From assembly GCF_014653695.1 (NCBI RefSeq), contig NZ_BNAR01000009.1:62001-126000 (forward strand): a stretch of DNA of 64,000 nt, read 5' to 3'. The notes under the pieces were generated by a model. That model did no database searches. It had not been told where the DNA came from and worked only from the letters and a program-made list of their open reading frames with translations. This DNA comes from Lentzea cavernae (GTDB lineage Bacteria > Actinomycetota > Actinomycetes > Mycobacteriales > Pseudonocardiaceae). Position numbers and translations under genes: made by a program. This document shows positions 55,934 through 64,000 of this stretch, one piece after another. Every line of letters begins with the position of its first letter. Within the stretch, counting starts at the first letter, position 1.

Positions 55934-58171
55934 GTGCAGCGCAGAACCATCGTTGTGGTCGTGATCGTCGTGCTGCTGGCGGGTCTCGTCGTGGCGGACG
56001 TGCTCATCTCGTCCCGCAAGGCAGACGACCACACGGCGACCGACTCCCCCTCGGCTCGCGCCGCGATCACCCGCCTGCTCGGCGGTGACGAACGTCGTGC
56101 CGCGCAGTTCGAACTCCAGCGCGTCCCCGAGAAGCAGGGCCTCGCCGACTCGTTCGGCATCGGCGGCGAGGACGGGCGCGTGGTGCTGTCCGGCTCCAGC
56201 GACGTCGCGCTGATCTCCGGGTTCTCGTGGTGGCTCAAGTACGTGGCGGGTGGGCACCTGTCGACCAACGGCGACCGGATCGCGTTGCCGGAGACGTTGC
56301 CCGCACCCGACAAGCCCATCAGCAGGCGCACGACGCTCACCGACCGGTACGCCTACAACTTCACGGTCTTCGGCTACACGATGCCGTACTGGACGTGGAC
56401 CGAGTGGGAACGCGAGATCGACTACCTCGCGGCGAGCGGCGTGAACCGCGCGCTCGTGCTCGTCGGGCAGGAAGCCGTCTGGTACGACACGTTCCAGTCG
56501 TTCGGGCTGTCCGAGTCCGAGGTGCGGGCGTGGATCGCGCAGCCGTCGTTCCAGCCGTGGCAGTGGTACGGCTCGACGACAGGCTTCGACCCCTCCGGCG
56601 GCGTGCACGCGGGACCGGTCAGCAAGGAGCTGATCGAGAAGCGCGCGGAGCTGGGCAGGAAGATCGCGGACCGCATGCGCAGCCTCGGCATCGCGCCGGT
56701 GTTCCCCGCGTTCATCGGCCACGTCCCGGACAAGGCGTTCGCCGACAGCAACCCGGACGCGCACCTGGTCCCGCAGGGCGGCTACTCCGGCCACCCGAGG
56801 CCGCTCTGGCTCGACCCCACCGACGAGCTGTACGACCGCGTCGCGGCCAAGTTCTACGAGGTGCAGACCGCCCGGTTCGGCGAGACCACCCACTACTCGA
56901 ACGACCTGCTGCACGAGGGCGGTGAGCTGGGCGGCGTCGACCTCGGCGACGCGGGCCGCGCCGTGCAGACCGCGCTGAACAAGGCGCACCCCGACGCGAT
57001 CTGGGTGCTGCAGGCGTGGCAGGACAACCCGATGCGCGAGCTGATCGAGGCGATCGACCGCAAGCGGGTGCTCGTGCTCGACCTCGACGCCGACGACGGC
57101 CCGTCGTGGAAGCGCAAGGACAAGTTCTGGGGCGCGCCCTGGGCGTGGGGGACGATCCAGAACTTCGGCGGCAGGCTCGGCACGTTCGGCAACCTGTACG
57201 AGCCGGGCCGGACGCTGCCGGAGGTCCGCAAGATGGGCAAGGGCGCGCGCGGCGACCTCGTCGGCACCGCGATGGTCATGGAGGGCACGTACCTCAACCC
57301 GGTGGTGCAGGACCTGTTCGGCGAGATGGTGTGGCGCGAGGAGCCGGTCGACCTCGACTCGTGGGTCACCGACTACGCGAAGCGCCGCTACGGCGTCGAC
57401 GACCCGAACCTGCGCGAGGCGTGGAAGACGCTGCTCAAGACCGCGTACTCGTTCCGCGCCACCAACCACGAGAGCGGCGAGGGCCCGCACGAGAGCCCGT
57501 TCGTCGCGCTGCCGTCGCTGAAGATGACGTCGGCGTCGAACTGGGGCCCGAAGCAGCCCCGCTACCCGGCCGAGGAGTTCGAACCCGCGCTGCGGCAGCT
57601 CCTGAGGGCACCCGAGTCCGTGCGGCAGCTGGAGACCTACGAGTACGACCTCGTCGACGTGGCACGGCAGGTGCTCGCCGACCGCGGCCGCGCCAAGCTC
57701 GTGGAGATCGCCGAGGCCTACGGCGCCAAGGACATCGCCACCCTGGACACCACGACCGACGAGTTCCTGGCGTACATGACGCGCACCGACGAGCTGCTCG
57801 GCACGCAGAAGGACTGGCTGCTCGGCACGTGGCTCAACTCCGCGCGGTCGTGGGGCGGTGACGACGCCGAGAAGGCCCTGCTCGAACGCGACGCGCGCGG
57901 CATCATCACCATCTGGTCCGAGCCGGCCTGCGGGGTGCTGCGCGACTACGCCAACCGCGACTGGCAGGGCCTGGTCAGCGGCTACTACCAGCCCCGCTGG
58001 CAGCGCTACTTCGCCGAGCTCGCCGGCACCGTGGAGGCCGGGAAGCCGCCGAACATCGACTGGTGCGCGGTCGGGCGGGAGTTCACGTCGCAGACGACGG
58101 AGTACCCCGGCGCGCCCACCGGGGTGACTTACGACGTGGCGGCGCGGATCGCCGACGACCTCGGCCTCTAA
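55934..58171 (+). CDS. Alpha-N-acetylglucosaminidase (GH89, NAGLU-like), membrane-anchored
   Basis: A 745-residue GH89 glycosidase with an N-terminal membrane anchor or signal (RRTIVVVVIVVLLAGLVVA). The NAGLU N-domain, TIM barrel and C-terminal domain are present: FGYTMPYWTWTEWEREIDYL, GVNRALVLVGQEAVWYDTF, YSNDLLHEGGELGG and AMVMEGTYLNPVV contain the candidate catalytic Glu residues. It removes terminal alpha-GlcNAc from glycans. It is likely to act outside the membrane, on a host-derived or self-made polymer. GTG at 55934 lies close behind a GGGGACGGAG stretch. Confidence 0.9.
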   Translation: MQRRTIVVVVIVVLLAGLVVADVLISSRKADDHTATDSPSARAAITRLLGGDERRAAQFELQRVPEKQGLADSFGIGGEDGRVVLSGSSDVALISGFSWWLKYVAGGHLSTNGDRIALPETLPAPDKPISRRTTLTDRYAYNFTVFGYTMPYWTWTEWEREIDYLAASGVNRALVLVGQEAVWYDTFQSFGLSESEVRAWIAQPSFQPWQWYGSTTGFDPSGGVHAGPVSKELIEKRAELGRKIADRMRSLGIAPVFPAFIGHVPDKAFADSNPDAHLVPQGGYSGHPRPLWLDPTDELYDRVAAKFYEVQTARFGETTHYSNDLLHEGGELGGVDLGDAGRAVQTALNKAHPDAIWVLQAWQDNPMRELIEAIDRKRVLVLDLDADDGPSWKRKDKFWGAPWAWGTIQNFGGRLGTFGNLYEPGRTLPEVRKMGKGARGDLVGTAMVMEGTYLNPVVQDLFGEMVWREEPVDLDSWVTDYAKRRYGVDDPNLREAWKTLLKTAYSFRATNHESGEGPHESPFVALPSLKMTSASNWGPKQPRYPAEEFEPALRQLLRAPESVRQLETYEYDLVDVARQVLADRGRAKLVEIAEAYGAKDIATLDTTTDEFLAYMTRTDELLGTQKDWLLGTWLNSARSWGGDDAEKALLERDARGIITIWSEPACGVLRDYANRDWQGLVSGYYQPRWQRYFAELAGTVEAGKPPNIDWCAVGREFTSQTTEYPGAPTGVTYDVAARIADDLGL

Positions 58172-58177
58172 CTGCGA

Positions 58178-58211
58178 AAGGGGCCACCGGCCGCAAGGCC
58201 GGTGACCCCTT
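58178..58211. terminator. Terminator between GH89 and Gfo/Idh genes
   Basis: AAGGGGCCACCGGCC (58178-58192) pairs with GGCCGGTGACCCCTT (58197-58211) at 14 of 15 positions with a GCAA tetraloop. It serves both convergent genes. Confidence 0.9.
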
Positions 58212-58226
58212 CCAGGAGCGACAGGG

Positions 58227-59198
58227 TCAGGCGAGAGCCGAGGCCGTGGCCTCGTGCACGACCTTGTGCGCGGGGAGGATCGCGTTGCGCTCAGCCAGGA
58301 CCTCGTCCGAACCGGCGCCCAGCTCGAGCAGGTTCAGGAAGTGGTTCAGCTGCGCGGCCAGCGGCTCCGCGCTCTGCAGGATCGTCGGCAGCTCGATGAC
58401 GGTCTGCGACTGGTAGCCGACGCCGTCCGCCGCGGGCGAGTCCGCCACGTGCTTGTAGATCGTGATGTCCCGGCGCAGCAGGTCGATCTCGATCAGGCGG
58501 TCGATCTCCAGCACCGAGATCTGCCGCACCTTGCGCTGGCTGATCCGCGACGCGGAGATCGTCGCGAGGGCGCCGCTCTCGAACGACATGGTGGCGTCGG
58601 CCGAGTCCTCGGACTGGTTGTCCTGCGACTGCTTGTGGAAGAAGCCGAAGGAGCCCTTGACCGCGGCCGGCGCGTTGCCGACGAAGCGGATCGCGAGGTC
58701 GACGTCGTGGATGAGCAGGTCGCCCGCGACACCGGTCTTGATCCGCGGCACGAACGGCGAGTGGCGCATCGCGTTGATCTGCACGACCTCGCCCACGAAC
58801 TGCTTCGCGGTGAGGATCGCCGGGTTGAAGCGCTCGAGGAAGCCGCAGACGAGCGGCAGGCCGCGCTTCTCCGACTCGGCGACGAGCTCCTCGGCCTGCT
58901 CGTACGTGGCGGCCAGCGGCTTCTCGATGAGCAGCGGCTTGCCGAGCTCCAGCGCCTGCTTGGCGATGGCGTAGTGCGCCTCGGTGGCGGCCGCGATGAC
59001 GACGGCGTCGACGTCCTTGAGCCCGTCCAGCGAGCTGGTGTGCTCGATGCCGAAGCGGTCGGCGATGGCCTGACCGGTCTGGGCGTTCTGCTCCACGACG
59101 AACTTGAAGTCGACGCGGTCGGACTGCGACAGCACGCGGGCGTGCAGCGAGCCCATCGTGCCGGCGCCGACGAGGGCGACCTTGGGACGCGCGGTCAT
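58227..59198 (-). CDS. Gfo/Idh/MocA-family sugar dehydrogenase (WbpB-like)
   Basis: A 323-residue NAD(P)-dependent oxidoreductase. GAGTMGSLHA (residues 11-20) is the Rossmann motif and IEKPLA (EKP at 92-94) the family signature; HDVDLAIRF carries the catalytic His. ATG at 59198 overlaps the stop of the DegT aminotransferase gene (ATGA), so the two are one unit. Such pairs oxidise C3 of a UDP-sugar and then aminate it (as WbpB and WbpE). A nucleotide-sugar substrate is therefore inferred. Confidence 0.88.
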   Translation of the reverse strand: MTARPKVALVGAGTMGSLHARVLSQSDRVDFKFVVEQNAQTGQAIADRFGIEHTSSLDGLKDVDAVVIAAATEAHYAIAKQALELGKPLLIEKPLAATYEQAEELVAESEKRGLPLVCGFLERFNPAILTAKQFVGEVVQINAMRHSPFVPRIKTGVAGDLLIHDVDLAIRFVGNAPAAVKGSFGFFHKQSQDNQSEDSADATMSFESGALATISASRISQRKVRQISVLEIDRLIEIDLLRRDITIYKHVADSPAADGVGYQSQTVIELPTILQSAEPLAAQLNHFLNLLELGAGSDEVLAERNAILPAHKVVHEATASALA

Positions 59199-60292
59199 GC
59201 GCCGAACACCTCTCGCACGGAGGAGACGATGGTCTCCAGCTCGGCCTCGGTCAGCTTCGGGTGCACAGGCAGCGACAGCGCCTGCTCGGCGACCTTCTTG
59301 GCCACCGGCACGTCGGAGGCGATGACCTGGGGGTTGTCCCGGTAGCAGTCGTAGTCGAACACGAGCTTCGGGTAGTAGATGCCGTTGCCGATGCCCTTCT
59401 CGGTGAGCTTCGCCGCGAGCTCGTCGCGGGTCACCGGGGCGTCGTCGCCGACCAGGATCGTGTACTGGTGCCACACGTGCTCGCGGCCCGGCAGCACGGC
59501 GGGGACGGTCAGGCCCGTCACGCCGTCGAGGCCCTTGGACAGCGCCTCGGCGTTGCGCCGGCGCGCGTCGGTGAGCTGCTGCAGCTTCTCGAGCTGCGGG
59601 ATGCCCAGCGCCGCGTGCAGGTCCGTGAGGCGGTAGTTGTGGCCCGCCATCTCGTACTGGTAGCGGGCGCGCATGCCCTGGTTGCGCATGACGCGCAGCT
59701 TGTCCGCCAGCGCGTCGTCCGACGTCGTGATGACGCCGCCCTCCGCGGTGGTGATGTTCTTCGTCGCGTAGAGCGAGAAGCAGCCGATGCCGAACGAACC
59801 GGCGGGCTTGCCCTCGAACGTCGCGCCGACCGCCTGCGCCGAGTCCTCGACGATCGCCAGACCGTGCTGCTGCGCCAGCGGGACGAGACGGCCCATGTCG
59901 GCCATCTGGCCGTACAGGTGGACCGGCATGAGGACCTTCGTGCGGTCGGTGACCGCGGCGCTGACCTTCTCCGGGTCGATGTTGAAGTCGACCGAGTCGA
60001 TGTCCGCGAACCGGGCGGTGGCGCCCGCCTCGAGGATCGCGTTCAGCGTGGCGACGAAGGTGAACGGCGTGGTGATGACCTCATCACCCGGCTGCAGGTC
60101 GAGCGCCTGGATGGACGCGACCAGCGCGGTCGTGCCGTTGTTGACGGCGACCGCGTGCGGCACACCGGCAACGGAGGCGAAAGCGTCCTCGAACCGCTTG
60201 ACCATCGGTCCCTGTGCGATGACACCGGAGCGGAGCACTTCCAGCACGAGCGGCTCGGCGTCCTGGACGTCGACGACGGTAATCGGAATCAT
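59195..60292 (-). CDS. DegT/DnrJ/EryC1/StrS sugar aminotransferase (WbpE-like)
   Basis: A 365-residue PLP-dependent aminotransferase. NNGTTAL binds PLP phosphate, DSAQAVGA is the conserved Asp block, and Lys178 in SLYATKNITTAEGG forms the Schiff base. The C-terminal GIGNGIYYPKLV also agrees with WbpE-type enzymes. With the coupled Gfo/Idh enzyme it probably makes a 3-amino sugar nucleotide. ATG at 60292 has GGAAAG upstream. It is divergent from the flippase-like gene. Confidence 0.93.
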   Translation of the reverse strand: MIPITVVDVQDAEPLVLEVLRSGVIAQGPMVKRFEDAFASVAGVPHAVAVNNGTTALVASIQALDLQPGDEVITTPFTFVATLNAILEAGATARFADIDSVDFNIDPEKVSAAVTDRTKVLMPVHLYGQMADMGRLVPLAQQHGLAIVEDSAQAVGATFEGKPAGSFGIGCFSLYATKNITTAEGGVITTSDDALADKLRVMRNQGMRARYQYEMAGHNYRLTDLHAALGIPQLEKLQQLTDARRRNAEALSKGLDGVTGLTVPAVLPGREHVWHQYTILVGDDAPVTRDELAAKLTEKGIGNGIYYPKLVFDYDCYRDNPQVIASDVPVAKKVAEQALSLPVHPKLTEAELETIVSSVREVFGA

Positions 60293-60455
60293 GCAGCAGA
60301 CTTTCCACTTCCGGAGACGGTTGGATGCGTCCGGTACAGTTGCCCCGCGGTGTTACTGCCAGGCTCAGACCAGGCGCGGACCACAGGCTACCTGCCTGAT
60401 GGAGTGATCCTCTTCAGGGTCCGTTGTGGATCCGCAGCGCAGGAGTACGACCCTC

Positions 60456-61532
60456 ATGGACGCCCAGCCCGCCGTGCCCGGCCCGTCGCTGGGAAGCGAA
60501 GCAGGAAGCGGAGAACCGATGACCGTCGAGCCCGACGTGGCTGACACCGACGCCCAGCAGGTCGCCCCTCCGGCTCCGGCCAAGACGCGCAAGGCGGTCG
60601 TCATCGCCTGGGCGAAGCGGGTGCTCATCGTCGCCGTGCTGGCCGCCGCCGTCTACTCGGTCTACTCCCAGTGGGACGAGGTCTACCCGACGCTGACCGC
60701 GCTGCCGTGGCAGTCGCTCGTGCTCTCGCTCGTCGCCGTCTTCGCCGGCATCTTCCTCGGCCCGCTGGTCTGGAAGATCGTGCTGTCCGACCTGGGCGCT
60801 CCCGTCCGGTTCACCGCAGCGTCGAAGTTCTACCTCGTCGGCCAGCTCGGCAAGTACGTCCCCGGCGCCGTCTGGGCGGTCCTGCTCTCGATGGAGCTCG
60901 CCCGCGAGGCCGGCGTCAACCGCGCGCGCAGCTTCACCGCCGGTCTGGTCGCGACCGGCATGGGCGTGCTCGCCTCGCTGATCGCGGGCCTCGCCGCGCT
61001 GCCCGTGATGCTGAACGGCCGCCCCGAGGCGAACCAGCTGCTGTGGCTGTTCCTGCTGCTGCTCGTCGGCCTGCCGTTCCTGCACCCGCGCCTGCTGACG
61101 TGGTCGGTCAACCTGGTCCTGAAGGTGCTGCGCAAGGCGCCGCTCGAGAACCGCTTCACCGGCATCGAGATCCTCAAGGCGCTGGGCACGGCCATCGCCA
61201 TCTACGCCTGCTACGGCGTGCACCTCTGGCTGCTGGTCGACTCGCTGGGCACGCCGCGCTGGGACACGCTGATCCTGTCCGCCGGCGCCATGGCGCTGTC
61301 GATGACGGCGGGCCTGCTGGCGTTCTTCCTGCCGTCCGGCCTCGGCGCCCGCGAGCTGGTCATCACCGCCACGATCGCGACCGTGCTGCCGTCGGGCCAG
61401 GCCATCGCCCTGGCGCTGGTCTCGCGCCTGATGTTCACCGTCGCCGACCTGGCCGCGGCCGGTGCCGCGGCGCTCGTCGCGTACGTGCAGAAGCGCCGCG
61501 GCGTCCCCATGCCGGTTCCGGCCGAGGACTGA
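60456..61532 (+). CDS. Lysylphosphatidylglycerol synthase-TM/UPF0104 flippase-like membrane protein
   Basis: A 358-residue protein with a disordered N-terminus and about eight membrane helices. The segment GQLGKYVPGAVWAVLLSMEL and LLAFFLPSGLGARELVI (PSGLGxRE) are hallmarks of the AglD/MprF transmembrane family. No catalytic domain is attached, so a flippase or lipid-carrier handling role is the usual guess. ATG at 60456 has AGGAG 11 nt upstream; ATG at 60519 with GGAG is an equal option. Its place between amino-sugar genes and glf suggests transport of a glycolipid intermediate. Confidence 0.85.
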   Translation: MDAQPAVPGPSLGSEAGSGEPMTVEPDVADTDAQQVAPPAPAKTRKAVVIAWAKRVLIVAVLAAAVYSVYSQWDEVYPTLTALPWQSLVLSLVAVFAGIFLGPLVWKIVLSDLGAPVRFTAASKFYLVGQLGKYVPGAVWAVLLSMELAREAGVNRARSFTAGLVATGMGVLASLIAGLAALPVMLNGRPEANQLLWLFLLLLVGLPFLHPRLLTWSVNLVLKVLRKAPLENRFTGIEILKALGTAIAIYACYGVHLWLLVDSLGTPRWDTLILSAGAMALSMTAGLLAFFLPSGLGARELVITATIATVLPSGQAIALALVSRLMFTVADLAAAGAAALVAYVQKRRGVPMPVPAED

Positions 61533-61536
61533 GGGC

Positions 61537-62340
61537 TCAGAACCAGCGTTCGAGGACCTGGGCGACACCGTCCTGGTCGTTCGTGGCGGTGACCTCGTCG
61601 GCCACCGCCAGCAGTTCCCGGTGCGCGTTGGCCATGGCGACGCCGTGGCCGACCCACCGCAGCATCGGGATGTCGTTCGGCATGTCCCCGAACGCGATCA
61701 CGTTCCCGGCGTCCACCCCGAGCCGCTGCGCCACGTCGGCCAGCCCGGTGGCCTTGGTCACGTCCTTCTCGGACACCTCGATCAGCCCGGAGTCGGTCGA
61801 GTAGGTGATGGCGAACTCGTCGCCCAGCACGGCCGTCGCGGCGGTCGCCATCTCGCCGCTGGTCATGCCCGTGTGCCGGACGAGCAGCTTGATCGCCGCG
61901 TGCCCGAGCACCTCCGCCCGCGAGGCGACGTCGTGGCTGTCCGGCCAGGCGTGCCGGTAGCGCTCCTCCGCGATGAACGTCTCGACGTCCGCCGCCCGTT
62001 CGCCCACCCGTTCCGCGGCCACCGCGCACCCCGGGAGGGCCGTGTCGAGGGCGTGCGCCAGGTCGTTCAGCCGGACCGGGCTGATCCCGCGCTGCCAGAT
62101 CACGCGGTCCTCGCCGACGTCGTAGAGCGCCGCGCCGTTCGCGCAGACCGCGTATCCGGTGGCGCCGACGGCGTTCGCGATGCGCGGGATCCAGCGTGGA
62201 GGACGGCCGCTGACCAGCACGAACGGGGTCCCGTCCGTCAGCACCCTGCCCACGACCCCGATCGTGTGCTCGCTCACCTGCTCGTTCGTCCCGAGGATCG
62301 TGCCGTCCACGTCCGACGCCACCAGCGCTGGTTTCTCCAC
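61537..62340 (-). CDS. HAD-family hydrolase (Cof type)
   Basis: A 267-residue Cof-type HAD phosphatase with SDVDGTILG (nucleophile Asp10, acid Asp12), VSGRPP (motif II), a conserved Lys (AAIKLLV) and GDMPNDIPML (motif IV). A C2 cap domain fills the middle. It dephosphorylates small metabolites such as sugar phosphates or FMN. It is convergent with the flippase-like gene, only 4 nt apart. HAD genes of this type lie near serS and glf in mycobacteria as well, from memory. Confidence 0.92.
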   Translation of the reverse strand: MEKPALVASDVDGTILGTNEQVSEHTIGVVGRVLTDGTPFVLVSGRPPRWIPRIANAVGATGYAVCANGAALYDVGEDRVIWQRGISPVRLNDLAHALDTALPGCAVAAERVGERAADVETFIAEERYRHAWPDSHDVASRAEVLGHAAIKLLVRHTGMTSGEMATAATAVLGDEFAITYSTDSGLIEVSEKDVTKATGLADVAQRLGVDAGNVIAFGDMPNDIPMLRWVGHGVAMANAHRELLAVADEVTATNDQDGVAQVLERWF

Positions 62341-62394
62341 GAATCCATCCTCGCTGATGCCGGAAGCGATTCGTTGAGTTGCGGATCACGTCGC

Positions 62395-62400
62395 TACTGT
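62395..62400 (+). promoter_or_regulatory. -10 element (TACTGT), leaderless LLM gene
   Basis: TACTGT ends 6 nt before GTG 62407; a TTGAGT 15 bp upstream could be the -35 element. Confidence 0.5.
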
Positions 62401-62406
62401 CGGCTC

Positions 62407-63312
62407 GTGCGAGTAGGCGTGGTGATCCTGCCCGAGTACCGGTGGTGGGTGGCGGAACCCAAGTGGAGAGCGGCCGAGGAGCTCGGCTTCTCCCACGCGT
62501 GGACGTACGACCACCTGGGCTGGCGCACGCTGGTCGACGGCCCGTGGTTCTCGGCCGTGCCGACCCTCACGGCCGCCGCGGCGGTGACGTCCAAGATCCG
62601 GCTCGGCACCCTCGTCGCGTCACCCGTGTTCCGGCACCCCGTGCCGTTCGCCCGCGAGGTCCTCACGCTCGACGACCTGTCCGACGGCCGGCTCAACCTG
62701 GGCCTCGGCTCGGGCGGCACCGGTTCGTACGACACGACGGCGATCGGCGCTCAGGAGCTGACGGCCGCGCAGCGCACCCAGCGGTTCGGCGAGTTCGTCG
62801 AGCTGCTCGACCTGCTGCTCACCCGGGACAGGACCACGTACGAGGGCGAGCACTTCTCCGCGGAGGAGGCCCGCGGGCATCCCGGCTGCGTGCAGCGGCC
62901 GCGCGTGCCGTTCGTCGTGGCCGCCGACGGCCCGAAGGCGATGAACGTCGCCGCCCGGTACGGCACCGGCTGGATCACCACCGGCTCGCGGCGGCTCGAG
63001 AACCCCGGCCACGAGGACTGGTGGCGCGGTGTCGCCGCGGTGACCAGGCGGTTCAACGACGAGCTCGCGTCGATCAACCGGGCGAAGGGCACCATCGACC
63101 GCTACCTCAACCTCGACTCGGCGCCGGTCTACTCGCTGTCGAGCGTCGGGGCGTTCCAGGACGCGGCCGGCCGGGCCCGCGAGCTCGGGTTCACCGACCT
63201 GATCGTGCACTGGCCGCGCAGCGAGGGCGTCTACTTCGGCCACGAGACCGTGCTGGAGCAGGTGGCCGGGGACGTCCTGCCCGGCCTGACCGGGTCCGAG
63301 GCCAAGGGCTGA
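62407..63312 (+). CDS. LLM-class F420-dependent oxidoreductase
   Basis: A 301-residue TIM-barrel flavin/F420 oxidoreductase of the luciferase-like monooxygenase class. Visible blocks are RLGTLVASPVFRHPVPFARE, LDDLSDGRLNLGLGSGG and YGTGWITTG, which bind the F420/FMN phosphate in the family. It is probably F420-dependent, as typical in actinobacteria. GTG at 62407 is leaderless by position. The substrate is unknown, and it is not related to the LuxC/LuxE-like genes despite the class name. Confidence 0.9.
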   Translation: MRVGVVILPEYRWWVAEPKWRAAEELGFSHAWTYDHLGWRTLVDGPWFSAVPTLTAAAAVTSKIRLGTLVASPVFRHPVPFAREVLTLDDLSDGRLNLGLGSGGTGSYDTTAIGAQELTAAQRTQRFGEFVELLDLLLTRDRTTYEGEHFSAEEARGHPGCVQRPRVPFVVAADGPKAMNVAARYGTGWITTGSRRLENPGHEDWWRGVAAVTRRFNDELASINRAKGTIDRYLNLDSAPVYSLSSVGAFQDAAGRARELGFTDLIVHWPRSEGVYFGHETVLEQVAGDVLPGLTGSEAKG

Positions 63313-63393
63313 CGGTCCGTCGCACGCGTTTTACCTGATCAAGGCTGTGCAACCGGGAGGAGGGGGCCTGCAGGCCGTGTCGTGCGGCACAGG

Positions 63394-63399
63394 TACCCT
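63394..63399 (+). promoter_or_regulatory. -10 element (TACCCT), leaderless glf
   Basis: TACCCT ends 8 nt before GTG 63408. Confidence 0.45.
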
Positions 63400-63407
63400 C
63401 CCCACTC

Positions 63408-64000
63408 GTGAGCTTCGCTGGCTATGACCTGATCGTCGTCGGATCTGGATTCTTCGGTCTCACGGTCGCCGAACGCGCCGCGACCCAGCTGAACAAGCGG
63501 GTGCTGGTGCTCGAGCGTCGTGCCCACATCGGCGGCAACGCCTACTCGGAGGCTGAGCCCGAGACAGGAATCGAGGTGCACCGCTACGGTGCACACCTCT
63601 TCCACACCTCGAACAAGCGGGTCTGGGAGTACTGCAACCAGTTCACCGAGTTCACCGGTTACCAGCACCGCGTCTTCGCGATGCACAAGGGCACCGCGTA
63701 CCAGTTCCCGATGGGCCTGGGCCTCATCACCCAGTTCGTCGGCAAGTACCTGTCGCCCGACGAGGCTCGCGCGTGGGTCGCCGAGCAGGCGTCGGAGATC
63801 GACAGCGCGGACGTGACGAACCTCGAGGAGAAGGCGATCTCGCTGGTCGGCCGTCCCCTGTACGAGGCGTTCATCCGCGACTACACCGCGAAGCAGTGGC
63901 AGACCGACCCGAAGGAGCTGCCGGCCGCGGTCATCAGCCGCCTCCCGGTCCGCTACAACTTCGACAACCGCTACTTCAACGACACCTACGAGGGCCTGCC
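63408..64000 (+). CDS. glf: UDP-galactopyranose mutase, N-terminal part (cut by window edge)
   Basis: The first 197 residues of an FAD-dependent mutase that interconverts UDP-galactopyranose and UDP-galactofuranose for wall galactan. LIVVGSGFFGLTVAERAA is the FAD motif, RRAHIGGNAYSEAE and YGAHLFHTSNKRVW are family hallmarks, and FIRDYTAKQWQTDPKELP matches the substrate-binding helix with conserved Tyr and Lys. The C-terminus lies outside the window. GTG at 63408 gives the normal start. In mycobacteria glf (Rv3809c) is followed by galactofuranosyl transferase genes, which are expected just beyond the edge. Confidence 0.97.
   Translation, partial: MSFAGYDLIVVGSGFFGLTVAERAATQLNKRVLVLERRAHIGGNAYSEAEPETGIEVHRYGAHLFHTSNKRVWEYCNQFTEFTGYQHRVFAMHKGTAYQFPMGLGLITQFVGKYLSPDEARAWVAEQASEIDSADVTNLEEKAISLVGRPLYEAFIRDYTAKQWQTDPKELPAAVISRLPVRYNFDNRYFNDTYEGL

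Overview
The window is high-GC actinobacterial chromosome and most resembles a Pseudonocardiaceae-type genome (Saccharothrix, Lentzea, Lechevalieria and relatives); the genus is an inference. Pointers are the codon bias, frequent GTG/TTG starts, many apparently leaderless genes (TANNNT 6-8 nt before the start codon), DUF5926/DUF2470 proteins, a GH89 enzyme and a galactofuranose gene (glf). From memory, the backbone genes glpQ-like GDPD, ferritin, DUF2470, pheA, phosphoglycerate mutase-like, small metallopeptidase, septum-formation protein, serS and glf follow the same order as Mycobacterium tuberculosis Rv3842c to Rv3809c, near the replication origin. The rest is accessory DNA inserted between these landmarks.

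Layout. 1-7 kb: a cut-off P450, GDPD, DUF5926 and DUF952 genes, a sigma factor with a membrane protein and two lipoproteins sharing one domain, and a YCII/ECF42 sigma pair with its promoter. 7-13 kb: iron region (ferritin and DUF2470, both with IdeR/DmdR-like boxes), arginine deiminase, a CPBP protease, two tandem small membrane proteins, and a hydrolase/SDR operon divergent from a MarR gene with two operators. 13.8-25.4 kb: a MoxR-VWA system of the E. coli YehL/M/P/Q type, split by a homogentisate (tyrosine) degradation locus. Its VWA gene is the last gene of the fumarylacetoacetase operon. The other arm (SWIM, a 58-codon ORF, DUF5691, MoxR, DUF5682, an acidic octapeptide-repeat protein) is a chain of overlapping genes. 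25.5-35 kb: a MarR/cupin pair, a manganese riboswitch with a TMEM165/Gdt1 transporter, and cytochrome bd oxidase with fused CydDC, followed by a DosRS-like two-component pair with a DosR-like box before cydA.

35-45 kb: a macro-domain protein, pheA, the septum/metallopeptidase pair, a triad like E. coli YgiB/YgiC plus DUF350, AraC/NmrA, serS and a ceramidase-like protein. 46-51.3 kb: a compact six-gene operon (LpxA-like acyltransferase, ACP, ketoreductase, AMP-ligase, LuxE-like, LuxC-like) with no luciferase genes. 51.4-64 kb: LhgO, a GT2 glycosyltransferase, a YfhO-like membrane protein, GH89, a Gfo/Idh plus DegT amino-sugar pair, a flippase-like protein, HAD, LLM and the start of glf. The right third looks like a cell-surface glycan locus, and the acyl operon could supply an acyl group to an amino sugar made there.

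Two groups of helically spaced DnaA boxes (2.1 kb and 35.1 kb) lie between ordinary genes. No rRNA, tRNA, IS element or CRISPR array was recognised. The only gene-free stretch above 300 bases (27066-27381) holds the riboswitch and the cydA promoter region.
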